Assembly: GCA_028702365.1 (NCBI GenBank)
Contig: JAQVOZ010000007.1
Coordinates: 1-17,379, forward strand
From: Candidatus Omnitrophota bacterium
GTDB taxonomy: Bacteria > Omnitrophota > Gorgyraeia > Duberdicusellales > 4484-171
Direction: 5' to 3'
Length of the DNA: 17,379 bases
Shown here: in pieces, positions 1 to 7,648 of the stretch
Layout of the letters: each line of letters starts with the position of its first letter
Numbering within the stretch: the stretch's first letter is position 1
Translations under genes and position numbers: made by a program
The notes under the pieces: model-generated
The model's input: the letters and a program-made list of their open reading frames with translations, nothing else
What the model was told of the DNA's origin: nothing
Database searches by the model: none

Positions 1-728
1 CTTGTGCGAAAGCTTTTTTGGCGTCTAGGGGTGAGTATATAGCGCGTCAAGATGCCGATGACATATCATTGCCTGAGAGGCTTTCGAAAGAAGCCGCGTT
101 TCTTAATAATAATCCGCAGGTAGGTTTGGTAGGTTCATTTTTTTTAAATATAGACCAAAACAACAGAAAATTATTTCTAACAACGCTTCCCTGCGGTGAT
201 GAAGAAATAAGAAAAGAATTTCTCAATAGGTATGCCTTTTGCCATCCTTCTGTAATGTTTCGCAGGCGATGCCTTGAAGGAGTTGATGGCTATCGAAAGG
301 AATTAGAATATGCCGAGGACTACGATTTCATTATTCGCATCTCCGAAACAACTAAGTTAGCTAATATCCCGGAAGTTCTTTGTTTGTATAGGATTAGTTT
401 GGATTCAATTTCTGTTAGGAAAAAATTGAAACAGGAAATAGTTACAGATTTTGTAAGAAGGCTTGCCCAGGAACGCAGGATAAACGGCAAAGACAGTTTG
501 CAGCTCGGCAGACAAAAAGAAGTGCTGGCTTCCATAGAAGAAGAATTCAACAAGCGGGGAGGTAGCAGCAGAAAAATGGAAAGTTATGGTTTTTTTTGGT
601 GGGCGCATCGATTTCTTGAAAATAAATGTTTTTCTTATGCTAGAAGTTTTATATTAACGGCAATTGCCATATTCGCTTTTGATGGGCGATATTGGAAAGT
701 GTTAGCACGTACATTTTTTAAAAGATAG
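1..728 (+). CDS. GT2-family glycosyltransferase, 5'-truncated by the window edge
   Basis: The reading frame is open from base 3 and runs to a TAG at 726-728, so the N-terminus (probably about 70-80 residues of the GT-A fold) lies outside the window. The first visible residues (CAKAFLASRGEYIARQDADD) are the classic GT2 segment leading to the metal-binding DxD-type motif. They are followed by SLPERL and GLVGS, and later by FCHPSVMFRR and YAEDYDFIIRI, where the acidic ED probably supplies the catalytic base region. Known members of this family transfer a sugar from a nucleotide-sugar donor to a lipid-linked or glycan acceptor at the cytoplasmic membrane face. The last ~60 residues are basic and aromatic, as is common for membrane-associated GT2 enzymes. 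A TTG at base 18 is in frame, but it falls inside the conserved domain and is not a plausible start. Donor and acceptor cannot be told from sequence. The family call is secure. Confidence 0.9.
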   Translation, partial: CAKAFLASRGEYIARQDADDISLPERLSKEAAFLNNNPQVGLVGSFFLNIDQNNRKLFLTTLPCGDEEIRKEFLNRYAFCHPSVMFRRRCLEGVDGYRKELEYAEDYDFIIRISETTKLANIPEVLCLYRISLDSISVRKKLKQEIVTDFVRRLAQERRINGKDSLQLGRQKEVLASIEEEFNKRGGSSRKMESYGFFWWAHRFLENKCFSYARSFILTAIAIFAFDGRYWKVLARTFFKR

Positions 729-780
729 TCTTAAGAAACATCTAAGTTGATGGATACGCTTAAGAGTTTTTATCTGTACT

Positions 781-1683
781 ATGCAAAACAATAAAAACAT
801 TATCAATATTATTTGTATCAATAATGATGAATATACAATATTTACCACGGTTATGCTTAAGTCTTTATTGCTAAACCATGGAACTGAAGAAAAATTAAAT
901 GTTTATATACTTCACGACGGCATTAACCTTTTTAATAAAAACAATCTTGAAAAGGCTATTGCCTGTGAAAACGTAAGTATTAACTGGATATACATAAACA
1001 ACAATTTACTTATCCATTTGGGATTGCCTGCTATTTATACCAGTCTTCAGATACACTACTATAAATTATTTATGGCACATGTTTTACCTGAAAATACCCC
1101 TAAGGCACTTTTTCTTGATTCTGATATGGTGATTTTGGAAGAGATTAGCAAGCTATGGAATGTCGGGCTTGATGGCGCAATCCTCGCAGCGGTGCAGGAC
1201 GCACGTATTAAGGTTATGTCAAATGACCAGGCGATTAGAAACTACAAAGCATTAAACATACCGGCAGATAGCCATTATTTTAATACTGGCGTAATGCTGA
1301 TAGATTTACCCGGATGGAGAAAAGAGAGAATTTCCGAAAGGTCACTAGAATGCTTGGAGGCTAACAAAGATTATGTACATAACAGAGAGCAGTATGCCCT
1401 CAATGTAATTTTTCTAAATCTGTGGAAAGAGCTTGATTCGTGCTGGAACCAGTTTCCGGAAACAAAAAAAGTTACCCCCTGCATCATTCATTATGCTGGC
1501 TGGTGGGCTAAAACTTTTGATGAGAGCTATAAAAAAAATTTGCCCGAAGAATTTTTCTATTATGCCGAACGCACCTCGTGGAATAGTGGCAATGTAAAGG
1601 CAGAAATTGAGAGACGGGCAAGAGTAAGGGCGATAAAAGTATTTCTGGTAAAAGTATTAAGGAAATTAAAACTTAAAAAATGA
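781..1683 (+). CDS. GT8-family glycosyltransferase (LPS glycosyl/galactosyltransferase-like)
   Basis: The 300-residue product fits a single-domain GT8 enzyme. The N-terminus (INIICINNDEYT near residues 8-19, then VMLKSLLLNH) matches the GT8 entry strand and helix. FLDSDMVI at about 111-118 carries the DxD motif that binds Mn2+ and the UDP-sugar. YFNTGVMLID at 166-175 is the typical GT8 motif. IIHYAGWWAKTF near 235-246 corresponds to the C-terminal HxxG metal-ligand segment. The usual DQ(D/E)xLN motif appears as EQYALN (203-208). Known relatives add galactose or glucose to LPS core, or sugars to O-antigen, with retention of configuration. The C-terminal ~22 residues are strongly basic and amphipathic, suggesting attachment to the inner membrane. 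The ATG at 781 has no clear ribosome binding site. The next gene starts inside its stop codon (ATGA), which implies translational coupling. The exact sugar is unknown. Confidence 0.9.
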   Translation: MQNNKNIINIICINNDEYTIFTTVMLKSLLLNHGTEEKLNVYILHDGINLFNKNNLEKAIACENVSINWIYINNNLLIHLGLPAIYTSLQIHYYKLFMAHVLPENTPKALFLDSDMVILEEISKLWNVGLDGAILAAVQDARIKVMSNDQAIRNYKALNIPADSHYFNTGVMLIDLPGWRKERISERSLECLEANKDYVHNREQYALNVIFLNLWKELDSCWNQFPETKKVTPCIIHYAGWWAKTFDESYKKNLPEEFFYYAERTSWNSGNVKAEIERRARVRAIKVFLVKVLRKLKLKK

Positions 1684-2852
1684 AAATAGTTCATTCTGTG
1701 GCTCGGACTTTCGCGCGAGACGGTTTAGGCTATATTGCTTATCAAAGAACCCTCGAAGTTTATAAGCAGGGTTTTTTGAAAAAAGTTATAGCGCCTTCTT
1801 TTTGTCCAAGCGATATAAATAAAGATGCCTGTATGGCATTGCCGCTATCTGAAAATTGTGCAAAATTTATATCCCGGTTCATACCCTTAAGTTTAAACAG
1901 TAATTATCTTATCCAAAACAGGCTGTTTGATTGGAATGTTTCGTTAGCATCGCCTGATGCAGAAATATTCCACGGGTGGTCTTCCCAGGCGCTCTTATCT
2001 ATACGCAAAGCAAAGCTTAAAAAGCAAATCACATTTTTGGAAAGGCCCAATTCCCACCCGTTATTGGTCCAGAAAATTATGGCAGAGGAATATAGGAAAT
2101 ATGCCGTAAAATCTGCTTTCATGGGGCAGAATATTTTAGATATTGAATTAAAAGAGATAGATGACGCTGATTTTATTATAAGCCCTTCTTGTTTCGTTCG
2201 TCAGAGCCTTATGGAGTACAAGGTTGATACGAAAAAAATATTACTTATACCGTTTGGCGTGGACATCGAAAAGTTTAAGCCGCGGCCAACGTCCGGTGAT
2301 GCTAAAAAATTTCGGATAGTTTTTGTAGGGCAAATCGGCTTACGCAAAGGTGTTCAGTATTTATTGAAAGCTTTTTGTGAGTCAGGGCTAAAAAATTCAG
2401 AATTAATTTTGGCAGGCTGGATACATCCGGATATTGTAGAGCTTCTTAAGCAATATCGTAACAATCCCGGCATAAAGATAGAAAATTTTACTTTAGAGAC
2501 GCCAAAGCTATATAACTCGGCTTCAATTTGCGTTTTTCCCTCTATTGAAGATGGTTTTGGATTGGTGGTTTTAGAGGCTATGGCTTGCGGTAAGCCTGTT
2601 ATCGTTACCGAAAACACCGGCGCAAAAGACGTAATTACCGAAGGAATGGATGGTTTTATTGTTCCGCATTGCAACGCAGAAGCTATTAAGAAAAAAATTA
2701 TTTATCTTTACGAAAATAAAGAAATAGTTGAAGCAATGAGCCAAGCAGCTCAAAGAAAAGCCCAGCTATACACATGGGATAAAAGCTCTCAAGGGCTCAT
2801 CGGGTATTATAAAGAAGCGTTGGATGGAAAAATAACTGATACAAAAAGGTAG
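1680..2852 (+). CDS. GT4-family glycosyltransferase (GT-B fold)
   Basis: The product has 390 residues, the usual length for a two-domain GT-B enzyme. The N-terminal acceptor domain occupies roughly 1-185. The C-terminal nucleotide-sugar domain begins near IPFGVDIEKF (190-199) and continues with FVGQIGLRKGVQYLL (215-229), the donor-phosphate loop. IEDGFGLVVLEAMACG (289-304) carries the E-x7-E signature (E290 and E299 by register) typical of retaining GT4 enzymes. SAM-like or zinc motifs are absent. The start ATG overlaps the upstream TGA by four bases, so translation is probably coupled to the GT8 gene. Family members transfer hexoses, deoxyhexoses or other sugars to polyprenyl-linked glycans. 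The specificity here is not predictable. The N-terminus lacks the usual glycine-rich GGxE/GGA loop and instead has RDGLGYIAYQR (13-23), a mild deviation. Confidence 0.92.
   Translation: MKIVHSVARTFARDGLGYIAYQRTLEVYKQGFLKKVIAPSFCPSDINKDACMALPLSENCAKFISRFIPLSLNSNYLIQNRLFDWNVSLASPDAEIFHGWSSQALLSIRKAKLKKQITFLERPNSHPLLVQKIMAEEYRKYAVKSAFMGQNILDIELKEIDDADFIISPSCFVRQSLMEYKVDTKKILLIPFGVDIEKFKPRPTSGDAKKFRIVFVGQIGLRKGVQYLLKAFCESGLKNSELILAGWIHPDIVELLKQYRNNPGIKIENFTLETPKLYNSASICVFPSIEDGFGLVVLEAMACGKPVIVTENTGAKDVITEGMDGFIVPHCNAEAIKKKIIYLYENKEIVEAMSQAAQRKAQLYTWDKSSQGLIGYYKEALDGKITDTKR
2845..2849 (+). promoter_or_regulatory. Ribosome binding site (AAAGG) for the methyltransferase at 2858
   Basis: AAAGG lies eight bases before the ATG at 2858 and overlaps the end of the preceding GT4 gene, whose TAG is at 2850-2852. 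The spacing supports the chosen start. A second AGGA at 2851-2854 is too close to the ATG to be the main site. Confidence 0.6.
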
Positions 2853-2857
2853 GATAT

Positions 2858-3532
2858 ATGCGTTATCTAAAAATATTCATCACAAAAATAATCGATATGT
2901 GGGATTGGTGCTTTAAGAGTGATGTACACGGAAAAATCAGCAAAATAAAAAATTTTTGGTACAATTCGTATTTTTTAAATACCACACGTTGCGTTATAGA
3001 TACTTTGGGCGTTAAGCTGTGCTATAAATTTGGCGGGAAAAATAAAAAAAATCTTAAATTACATTTGGGTTGCGGGGAAAAGCATTTAGAAGGTTACGTA
3101 AACATTGATCACCGTAAAACTTGCGCAACAGATTTGGTCTGTGATATTACTAAATTGCCATATCCGGAAAATTCTGCAGAATTAATCGAAGCTTATCATG
3201 TCATTGAACATATTCAAAGGCACACGTTTCCTGTTGTTTTAGTTTCCTGGTATGAAATTTTAGTACCCGGAGGAAAATTAATTATTGAATGTCCTGATTT
3301 TGATATTATTGTGAAAGAGTATTCTGACGGGAAGCAGAATCGGATTGATGATATTTTTGGTTTGCAGCGTTTCGCCGGCGACGCGCATCATTTCGGATAT
3401 AATTTTAAAATGTTAGAAGGACTTTTGCGTAAAGCTGGTTTTATAGATATTCAAAAAAAGTTACCGCAAGATTATCATGCCGACAGGATAATCTCTTTTA
3501 GGGTTGAGTGTATGAAAGGTATCGGTGTATGA
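2858..3532 (+). CDS. Class I SAM-dependent methyltransferase, short predicted type
   Basis: The product has 224 residues. Residues 1-65 form an extra N-terminal region rich in aromatic and basic residues. The Rossmann core starts at LKLHLGCGEKHLEGY (66-80), where LHLGCG is SAM-binding motif I and VNIDH (81-85) holds the motif II acidic residue. DLVCDITKLPYP (92-103) is the post-II loop, and AYHVIEHI (112-119) is the motif seen in many Methyltransf_11-type enzymes. VPGGKLIIECPD follows at 136-147. This LHLGCG...GYVNID form is common in small predicted methyltransferases inside polysaccharide loci. The probable role is O- or N-methylation of a sugar or a glycan end, in the cytoplasm. The substrate is unknown. 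The downstream GT4 gene overlaps the stop codon by ATGA, so the two are likely translated together. Confidence 0.88.
   Translation: MRYLKIFITKIIDMWDWCFKSDVHGKISKIKNFWYNSYFLNTTRCVIDTLGVKLCYKFGGKNKKNLKLHLGCGEKHLEGYVNIDHRKTCATDLVCDITKLPYPENSAELIEAYHVIEHIQRHTFPVVLVSWYEILVPGGKLIIECPDFDIIVKEYSDGKQNRIDDIFGLQRFAGDAHHFGYNFKMLEGLLRKAGFIDIQKKLPQDYHADRIISFRVECMKGIGV
3515..3519 (+). promoter_or_regulatory. Ribosome binding site (AAAGG) fixing the start at 3529
   Basis: AAAGG sits nine bases upstream of the ATG at 3529. It supports that ATG over the longer in-frame GTG at 3508, which would add seven unconserved residues (MYERYRC) encoded entirely inside the upstream gene. Confidence 0.6.
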
Positions 3533-4713
3533 AAATATCATTTCTGGTCCAGGATTTATCGGATAACGCTTCCGGCCGGGCCTATCTATTGGCTAAAATT
3601 CTTCAGAAACATTTCAAAATAGAAATAGTTGGTCCGATGTTTGGTGGAGAAATCTGGCCTCCGCTATCCTCGGATAAGTCTATCGAGTACAAATATGTAA
3701 GAATTAAAGGTAAAATTAAGCCTTACTTACAGCTAATGCATCTTTCTAGGCAAATCGAAGGAACAATAGTTTATGCATTTCAGCCGCTTTTTGCTACTCT
3801 TGGCATGGGGTTGCTGCATAAAATTGTTAATAATCGCCCATTGATTTTAGATATTGACGACTGGCAGTATGGTTTTCTTAAGGAACAATATAATAGCAGG
3901 CCGTTGGGGCTGCCTTCTTTAAGGGTACTGGCTTTTTCCGCGCTTAATTTTTATAAGATAGATTCCTATTGGAACGCTTTATTTTTTGATAAAATGACAT
4001 GTTGTGCCGATGAAATTACTGTTGCCTCAACATGGCTGAAGGAAAAATTTTCCGGAACAGTGATTTATCATGCAAGAGACACCGAATTATTTAATCCGGA
4101 TAAATTCGACAAAAGTTTAATACGAAAAGAATACGGAATATCAGATAACAACAAAATTATAATGTTTTTTGGCACGCCTAGATCCTATAAGGGCATAGAA
4201 GATCTTATAACTGCCGTTAAGCTGGCCGGAGATAATAATATAGTTTTGGTTGTTGTTGGTATTAATGATAACGATTTATATGCTAAAAACTTAGCGATTA
4301 ATGCAAAAAAAATATTGGGCGAACAATTCAGGCTGTTTCCTTGGCAGGATTTTGAAAAAGTTCCTAAATTTTTAGCTATGGCTGACCTTGTGGTGATACC
4401 GCAAAGAAGTAATTATGCTACGGTTGGGCAGGTTCCGGCAAAAATTTTTGACGCGATGGCAATGGCAAAACCCATCATTGCTACTTCAGTTTCTGACAAT
4501 CGTGAAATTCTCAATGATTGCGGCTGGATAGTTGAACCGCAAAATCCAAAACAGCTCAGCGAGGCTATACGGCACGTTTTTGAAAACCCACAAACCGCGA
4601 AAGAACGCGGCAGCAAAGCTAGGCAGCGCTGCATCGAAAGATATAGCTATAAAGCTGCAGAAAAAGTTTTACTGGGTATCTTTAAAAAACACAAAGCCTT
4701 TCAACGGGCTTAG
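3529..4713 (+). CDS. GT4-family glycosyltransferase with altered E-x7-E region
   Basis: The 394-residue product (from the ATG overlapping the upstream TGA) has a GT-B layout. The N-terminal domain contains ILDIDDWQYG (106-115), an acidic segment often seen in polysaccharide GT4 enzymes. The donor domain begins near VIYHARDTELFNP (178-190). MFFGTPRSYKGIEDLI (212-227) is the phosphate-binding loop region, and PQRSNYATVGQVPAKIFDAMAMAKPIIAT lies at 291-319. In that last stretch the first Glu of E-x7-E is not in its usual place and the second is replaced by Asp (D308, in KIFDAMAMAKP). This PxKxFDAMAMxKP form is found in a recognisable GT4 subgroup, so the enzyme is probably active, but its donor handling may differ from the neighbouring GT4s. 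The starting residues MKISFLVQDLS look like a natural first strand. Specificity is unknown. Confidence 0.88.
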   Translation: MKISFLVQDLSDNASGRAYLLAKILQKHFKIEIVGPMFGGEIWPPLSSDKSIEYKYVRIKGKIKPYLQLMHLSRQIEGTIVYAFQPLFATLGMGLLHKIVNNRPLILDIDDWQYGFLKEQYNSRPLGLPSLRVLAFSALNFYKIDSYWNALFFDKMTCCADEITVASTWLKEKFSGTVIYHARDTELFNPDKFDKSLIRKEYGISDNNKIIMFFGTPRSYKGIEDLITAVKLAGDNNIVLVVVGINDNDLYAKNLAINAKKILGEQFRLFPWQDFEKVPKFLAMADLVVIPQRSNYATVGQVPAKIFDAMAMAKPIIATSVSDNREILNDCGWIVEPQNPKQLSEAIRHVFENPQTAKERGSKARQRCIERYSYKAAEKVLLGIFKKHKAFQRA

Positions 4714-4726
4714 TTATTTAAGCGAT

Positions 4727-5881
4727 ATGAGTTATAAAATTTTATATGTAAACGGAACTTCGAATATTGGAGGAGCCGAGGTAAGCCTTCTAAGCCTTCT
4801 TAAAGAAATAAACAAAGATTATTTTTGTCCGATAGTCGTAGTGCCCACAAATGGCCTTCTAACCGAAAAACTGAAACGTTTCGGGATAGAGGCGGAGGTA
4901 ATTAGGATTACAGAATTCAGCCGTAGAAAGTTTTTGCAGTTTCTCGTGAATGTTTTTCGGCTGGCATTTTTTATACGGAAAAAAAATATAAAGTTAGTGC
5001 AGTCTAATTCAATCTACGTCGCCGAACAAAGCTTTCTTGCGGCCAAATTAGCAGGAGTGCCGTGTATTTGCCATGTGCGCGACCTGGCGCCTGTGCTTGG
5101 AGCGGGGATGCTTCGTTCGATGGCTTTTAAAAATGCGCAGAGGATTATAGCAATTTCAGAGGCGGTAAAAAAAGATTTAGTTGAGAAGCTGCGGATACCA
5201 GAGAATAAAATTATTAGGATATATAACGGTGTTGATACGAAAGAGTTTTCTCCGGATATTTCCACAAATAATTTTCGTGATGAATTTATGCTGGGTTCGA
5301 AAAAGCTGGTAGGCATGATAGGGAGATTTTCTCCGGAGAAAGGCCAGGAATTTTTTTTAAAAGCTGCGGCTGAAATTATAAAAGAAAACAATGAGGTTAT
5401 CTTTATCTTCGTCGGTGATGCTAAATTAGGGTCGGAAAAATTTAAAGAAGGTATAATAGATTTATCCAGTAGGCTTAATTTAAAAGATAATACTTTATTC
5501 GTTGGTTTTAGAGACGATTTGCCAAACATCTTGCCTGTTTTAGATATGTTAGTGGTGCCTTCACGAGCAGAGCCTTTTGGCCGGGTTATTATCGAGGCGT
5601 TTGCCTGCGGTGTGCCTGTTATTGCTGCAAATTCTGGGGCAACACCGGAGATTATATCTAAGGATTCCGGCATATTGATTGAACCAAATAATATCGGCCA
5701 GTTAAAACAATCAGTTATTGAGCTTTTAAAAAATCCATTGCGTGCAAAACAAATGGGCCAGGAAGGCAGAAAAATTGTTCTTGAAAAATTTAATATTTCT
5801 AAACACGTATTGGCTGTAAGCGAATTGTATCGTGAGATTATATGTAGACGCAGGAATGTGTCTAGCAATGAAGGCAAATAA
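4727..5881 (+). CDS. GT4-family glycosyltransferase
   Basis: An open frame extends upstream to 4532, but those extra 65 codons lie inside the preceding GT4 gene in another frame and look like random sequence. The ATG at 4727 begins MSYKILYVNGTSNIGGAE, a textbook GT4 N-terminus with the GGAE loop (15-18), so I take it as the start (384 residues). No strong ribosome binding site is visible. Later landmarks are CHVRDL (115-120), IAISEAVKKDL (141-151), IYNGVDTKEFSP (165-176), MIGRFSPEKGQEFFL (197-211) and SRAEPFGRVIIEAFACG (279-295), which contains an intact E-x7-E (E282, E290). These indicate a retaining GT-B enzyme using a nucleotide-sugar donor at the cytoplasmic membrane face. It follows the upstream GT4 after only 13 bases and is followed by a 60-base gap. 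The substrate cannot be inferred. Confidence 0.92.
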   Translation: MSYKILYVNGTSNIGGAEVSLLSLLKEINKDYFCPIVVVPTNGLLTEKLKRFGIEAEVIRITEFSRRKFLQFLVNVFRLAFFIRKKNIKLVQSNSIYVAEQSFLAAKLAGVPCICHVRDLAPVLGAGMLRSMAFKNAQRIIAISEAVKKDLVEKLRIPENKIIRIYNGVDTKEFSPDISTNNFRDEFMLGSKKLVGMIGRFSPEKGQEFFLKAAAEIIKENNEVIFIFVGDAKLGSEKFKEGIIDLSSRLNLKDNTLFVGFRDDLPNILPVLDMLVVPSRAEPFGRVIIEAFACGVPVIAANSGATPEIISKDSGILIEPNNIGQLKQSVIELLKNPLRAKQMGQEGRKIVLEKFNISKHVLAVSELYREIICRRRNVSSNEGK

Positions 5882-5941
5882 TGTTGGTTAATCTTGAGGG
5901 CGGCCAATATTTATTATTCTAAACAAACTTAAGAAACGTTT
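5882..5941. other. Intergenic gap with a weak imperfect hairpin
   Basis: This 60-base spacer is the longest in the window. A possible stem pairs ATGTTGG (5881-5887, partly in the stop codon of the upstream gene) with CCAATAT (5904-5910). It includes one G:U pair and could extend outward through AT pairs with a one-base bulge. The loop is 16 bases and no clean U-tract follows, so it is not a convincing intrinsic terminator. No promoter boxes are clear. Confidence 0.25.
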
Positions 5942-6832
5942 ATGAAGGTATCTATTATTATTCCGACATATAAAAGGTGCGATAATTTAAAAAAATTACT
6001 TCAGACTTTATTGAAACAAAATTATGATGATTTTGAAGTAATTGTTATAGACCAGAGCCCATTGCTGCCTAAAAACTTGGAGGATATCCTCGCCGCTAAA
6101 GACAAGATAAAGTATTTTAATCTACCCGGAAACAATGCAGCGTACGCAAGAAACATAGGCATAAAAAAAGCAGCAGGGGAAATTGTTATATGTTGCGATG
6201 ACGATATCATGGTGAAACCAGATTTTATTATGGCACATGCGAAAAATTATCAAGAGCCTGGCGTAGGGGCAGTTTCGGGCAGGGTTTCCTGTAGCAACGA
6301 CACACCGGTTTCAAAAATCACAAAGGTAGGAAGGATCAGAAAATACGACGGGAAAATCATCGCAAATTTTAACGCGGGCTTTAAGACAGACGTCGAACAT
6401 GCCTATGGTTGTAATTTTTCGTTCCGGAAAGAACTTTCGAAAAAGATAGGAGGCTATGACGAAAGACTAACTGGAACCGGGTCTTTTGATGATGCTGATC
6501 TTTCTTTTAATATAAGAAAATTAGGGTATAGGATTGTTTTTGACCCATTTGCAGAGGCCGTGCATTTACTAAGCAGCGGAGGATACAGAGACCTTTCGCT
6601 CGCAGAAAAAATGTATTGGTATTATCATAATTTTATGATTTTTTACTTAAAAAACTTAAAAAAAATATTTTTCCCGGTTTTTTTACTGCGGCAAATAGGA
6701 AGCATTTTAAGGCGCGCCGTAATTTTCAGGGATTTACAGGTTATTTATTTGGGGCTAAAGGGGCTTTATAGGGGGTTTATTGATTATTTTCAAAAACCGG
6801 AGGCTTTGGGAAATGCCGGAACAACAAAGTAA
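5942..6832 (+). CDS. GT2-family glycosyltransferase
   Basis: The 296-residue product starts with MKVSIIIPTYKR, the standard first strand of a GT-A GT2 enzyme. FEVIVIDQSP (31-40) follows, then NAAYARNIGIKKAAGE (65-80). CCDDDIMVKPDF (84-95) includes the DxD metal/UDP-sugar site, and AYGCNFSFRKEL (154-165) is also present. GGYDERL with FDDADLSF (170-189) matches the GT2 acceptor/catalytic base region. The last ~70 residues (from about 225) are aromatic and basic, including NFMIFYLKNLKKIFFPVFLL (230-249), suggesting peripheral contact with the membrane. Known relatives include rhamnosyl- and other hexosyltransferases of O-antigen loci, but no specificity can be assigned. Its 3' end overlaps the next gene's chosen start by 20 bases and carries that gene's ribosome binding site. 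No clear ribosome binding site precedes the ATG at 5942. Confidence 0.92.
   Translation: MKVSIIIPTYKRCDNLKKLLQTLLKQNYDDFEVIVIDQSPLLPKNLEDILAAKDKIKYFNLPGNNAAYARNIGIKKAAGEIVICCDDDIMVKPDFIMAHAKNYQEPGVGAVSGRVSCSNDTPVSKITKVGRIRKYDGKIIANFNAGFKTDVEHAYGCNFSFRKELSKKIGGYDERLTGTGSFDDADLSFNIRKLGYRIVFDPFAEAVHLLSSGGYRDLSLAEKMYWYYHNFMIFYLKNLKKIFFPVFLLRQIGSILRRAVIFRDLQVIYLGLKGLYRGFIDYFQKPEALGNAGTTK
6799..6803 (+). promoter_or_regulatory. Strong ribosome binding site (GGAGG) fixing the start at 6813
   Basis: GGAGG lies nine bases before the ATG at 6813, inside the 3' end of the GT2 gene. It is one of the best Shine-Dalgarno matches in the window and argues against the in-frame TTG at 6780. Confidence 0.75.
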
Positions 6833-7607
6833 GAGTAAAAGTTTTTTATCAAAAATAGCCGCTAAAATGTTAAGCGGATGGCTTAATCCTTCATATATTA
6901 ATACTAAAACCATGGAAAAAGATATCAAAATGGTTTCAAACTATGCGCACGGAACTATGTTGGATATAGGTTGCGGCACTAAACCTTATTATAGTATTTT
7001 TCAAAATAAAATAGTCAACTATATAGGCCTAGAAAGTTTTATTTTTTCTAAGGTGAATCCTGAAGGTGTTGGCAGCCGAGATATCGACATATCAGAAATA
7101 ATTAAAAAAACCCCCCGGGAGAAATGCCCGGATATATTTGGAAGCAGCCTGTATCTCCCTTTTAAAAATGAAACTATAGATACGATTTTATGCACTGAAG
7201 TCATAGAGCATGTTCCTGAGCCGCAAAAAATGATGAATGAGATTGCGCGGGTTTTAAAGAAAGACGGCACCCTTATAATGACCGCTCCCTTTGCTTTAGG
7301 GCACCATCAGGTGCCTTATGATTATTATCGTTACACAAAGTACGGGCTTTTATATTTGGCGCAAACGAGCGGTTTAAGGCCGCTTTTAGTTAAACCGCAT
7401 CACGGTTTCTTTGCATTAATAGGATTATTTTTAAGCTCATTGCTGTATTTTGATTTTTGCCGCACTAAAAAAGGTAAACCAAATATTTTATTGGCAATTT
7501 TTATTATACCAACATGTGCAATTATTCAAATAATGTTTTATTTGTTCGATAAAGTTAAATTTATTGAGGGTACTACTAAGGGGCATATTTTGGTTGCGAA
7601 AAAATAA
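6813..7607 (+). CDS. Class I SAM-dependent methyltransferase with hydrophobic C-terminus
   Basis: From the ATG at 6813, chosen because GGAGG precedes it, the product has 264 residues. MLDIGCGTKPYYSIF (49-63) is SAM motif I, and YIGLE (70-74) is motif II. SSLYLPFKNETIDTI (111-125) leads to TEVIEHVPEP (128-137), typical of Methyltransf_11. KDGTLIMTAPF (150-160) is the following strand. HQVPYDYYRYTKYGL (165-179) is a signature I associate with a group of methyltransferases from polysaccharide loci. The C-terminal third holds two hydrophobic stretches (about 198-214 and 225-246), so the protein may sit on the membrane near a lipid-linked substrate. Known members methylate small molecules or glycans, but the target here is unknown. 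It overlaps the upstream GT2 by 20 bases, suggesting coupled translation. Confidence 0.88.
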   Translation: MPEQQSKSKSFLSKIAAKMLSGWLNPSYINTKTMEKDIKMVSNYAHGTMLDIGCGTKPYYSIFQNKIVNYIGLESFIFSKVNPEGVGSRDIDISEIIKKTPREKCPDIFGSSLYLPFKNETIDTILCTEVIEHVPEPQKMMNEIARVLKKDGTLIMTAPFALGHHQVPYDYYRYTKYGLLYLAQTSGLRPLLVKPHHGFFALIGLFLSSLLYFDFCRTKKGKPNILLAIFIIPTCAIIQIMFYLFDKVKFIEGTTKGHILVAKK

Positions 7608-7648
7608 TCATAATTATAAAAACCCGTATTGGCTAATATTATTGAATT

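Noticed and set aside
729..765. Two CTTAAG palindromes (730-735 and 759-764) able to form a 7-bp stem before a short T run
   Set aside because: The stem is AT-rich with a 23-base loop, so it is too weak for a credible terminator; CTTAAG is likely to recur by chance in AT-rich DNA.
747..776. TTGATG followed after 17-18 bases by TTATCT/TATCTG, promoter-like
   Set aside because: The -10 box is poor and lies only about 5 bases from the ATG at 781, leaving no room for a ribosome binding site.
4532..4726. N-terminal extension of the GT4 gene at 4727
   Set aside because: It overlaps the upstream GT4 in a different frame and has no homology-like features; the natural GT4 N-terminus begins at the ATG at 4727.
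5014..5907. 297-codon open frame on the - strand
   Set aside because: It lies opposite a well-conserved GT4 gene, shows no recognisable domain, and its Ser/Ile/Lys/Pro-rich composition is what antisense of AT-rich coding DNA gives.
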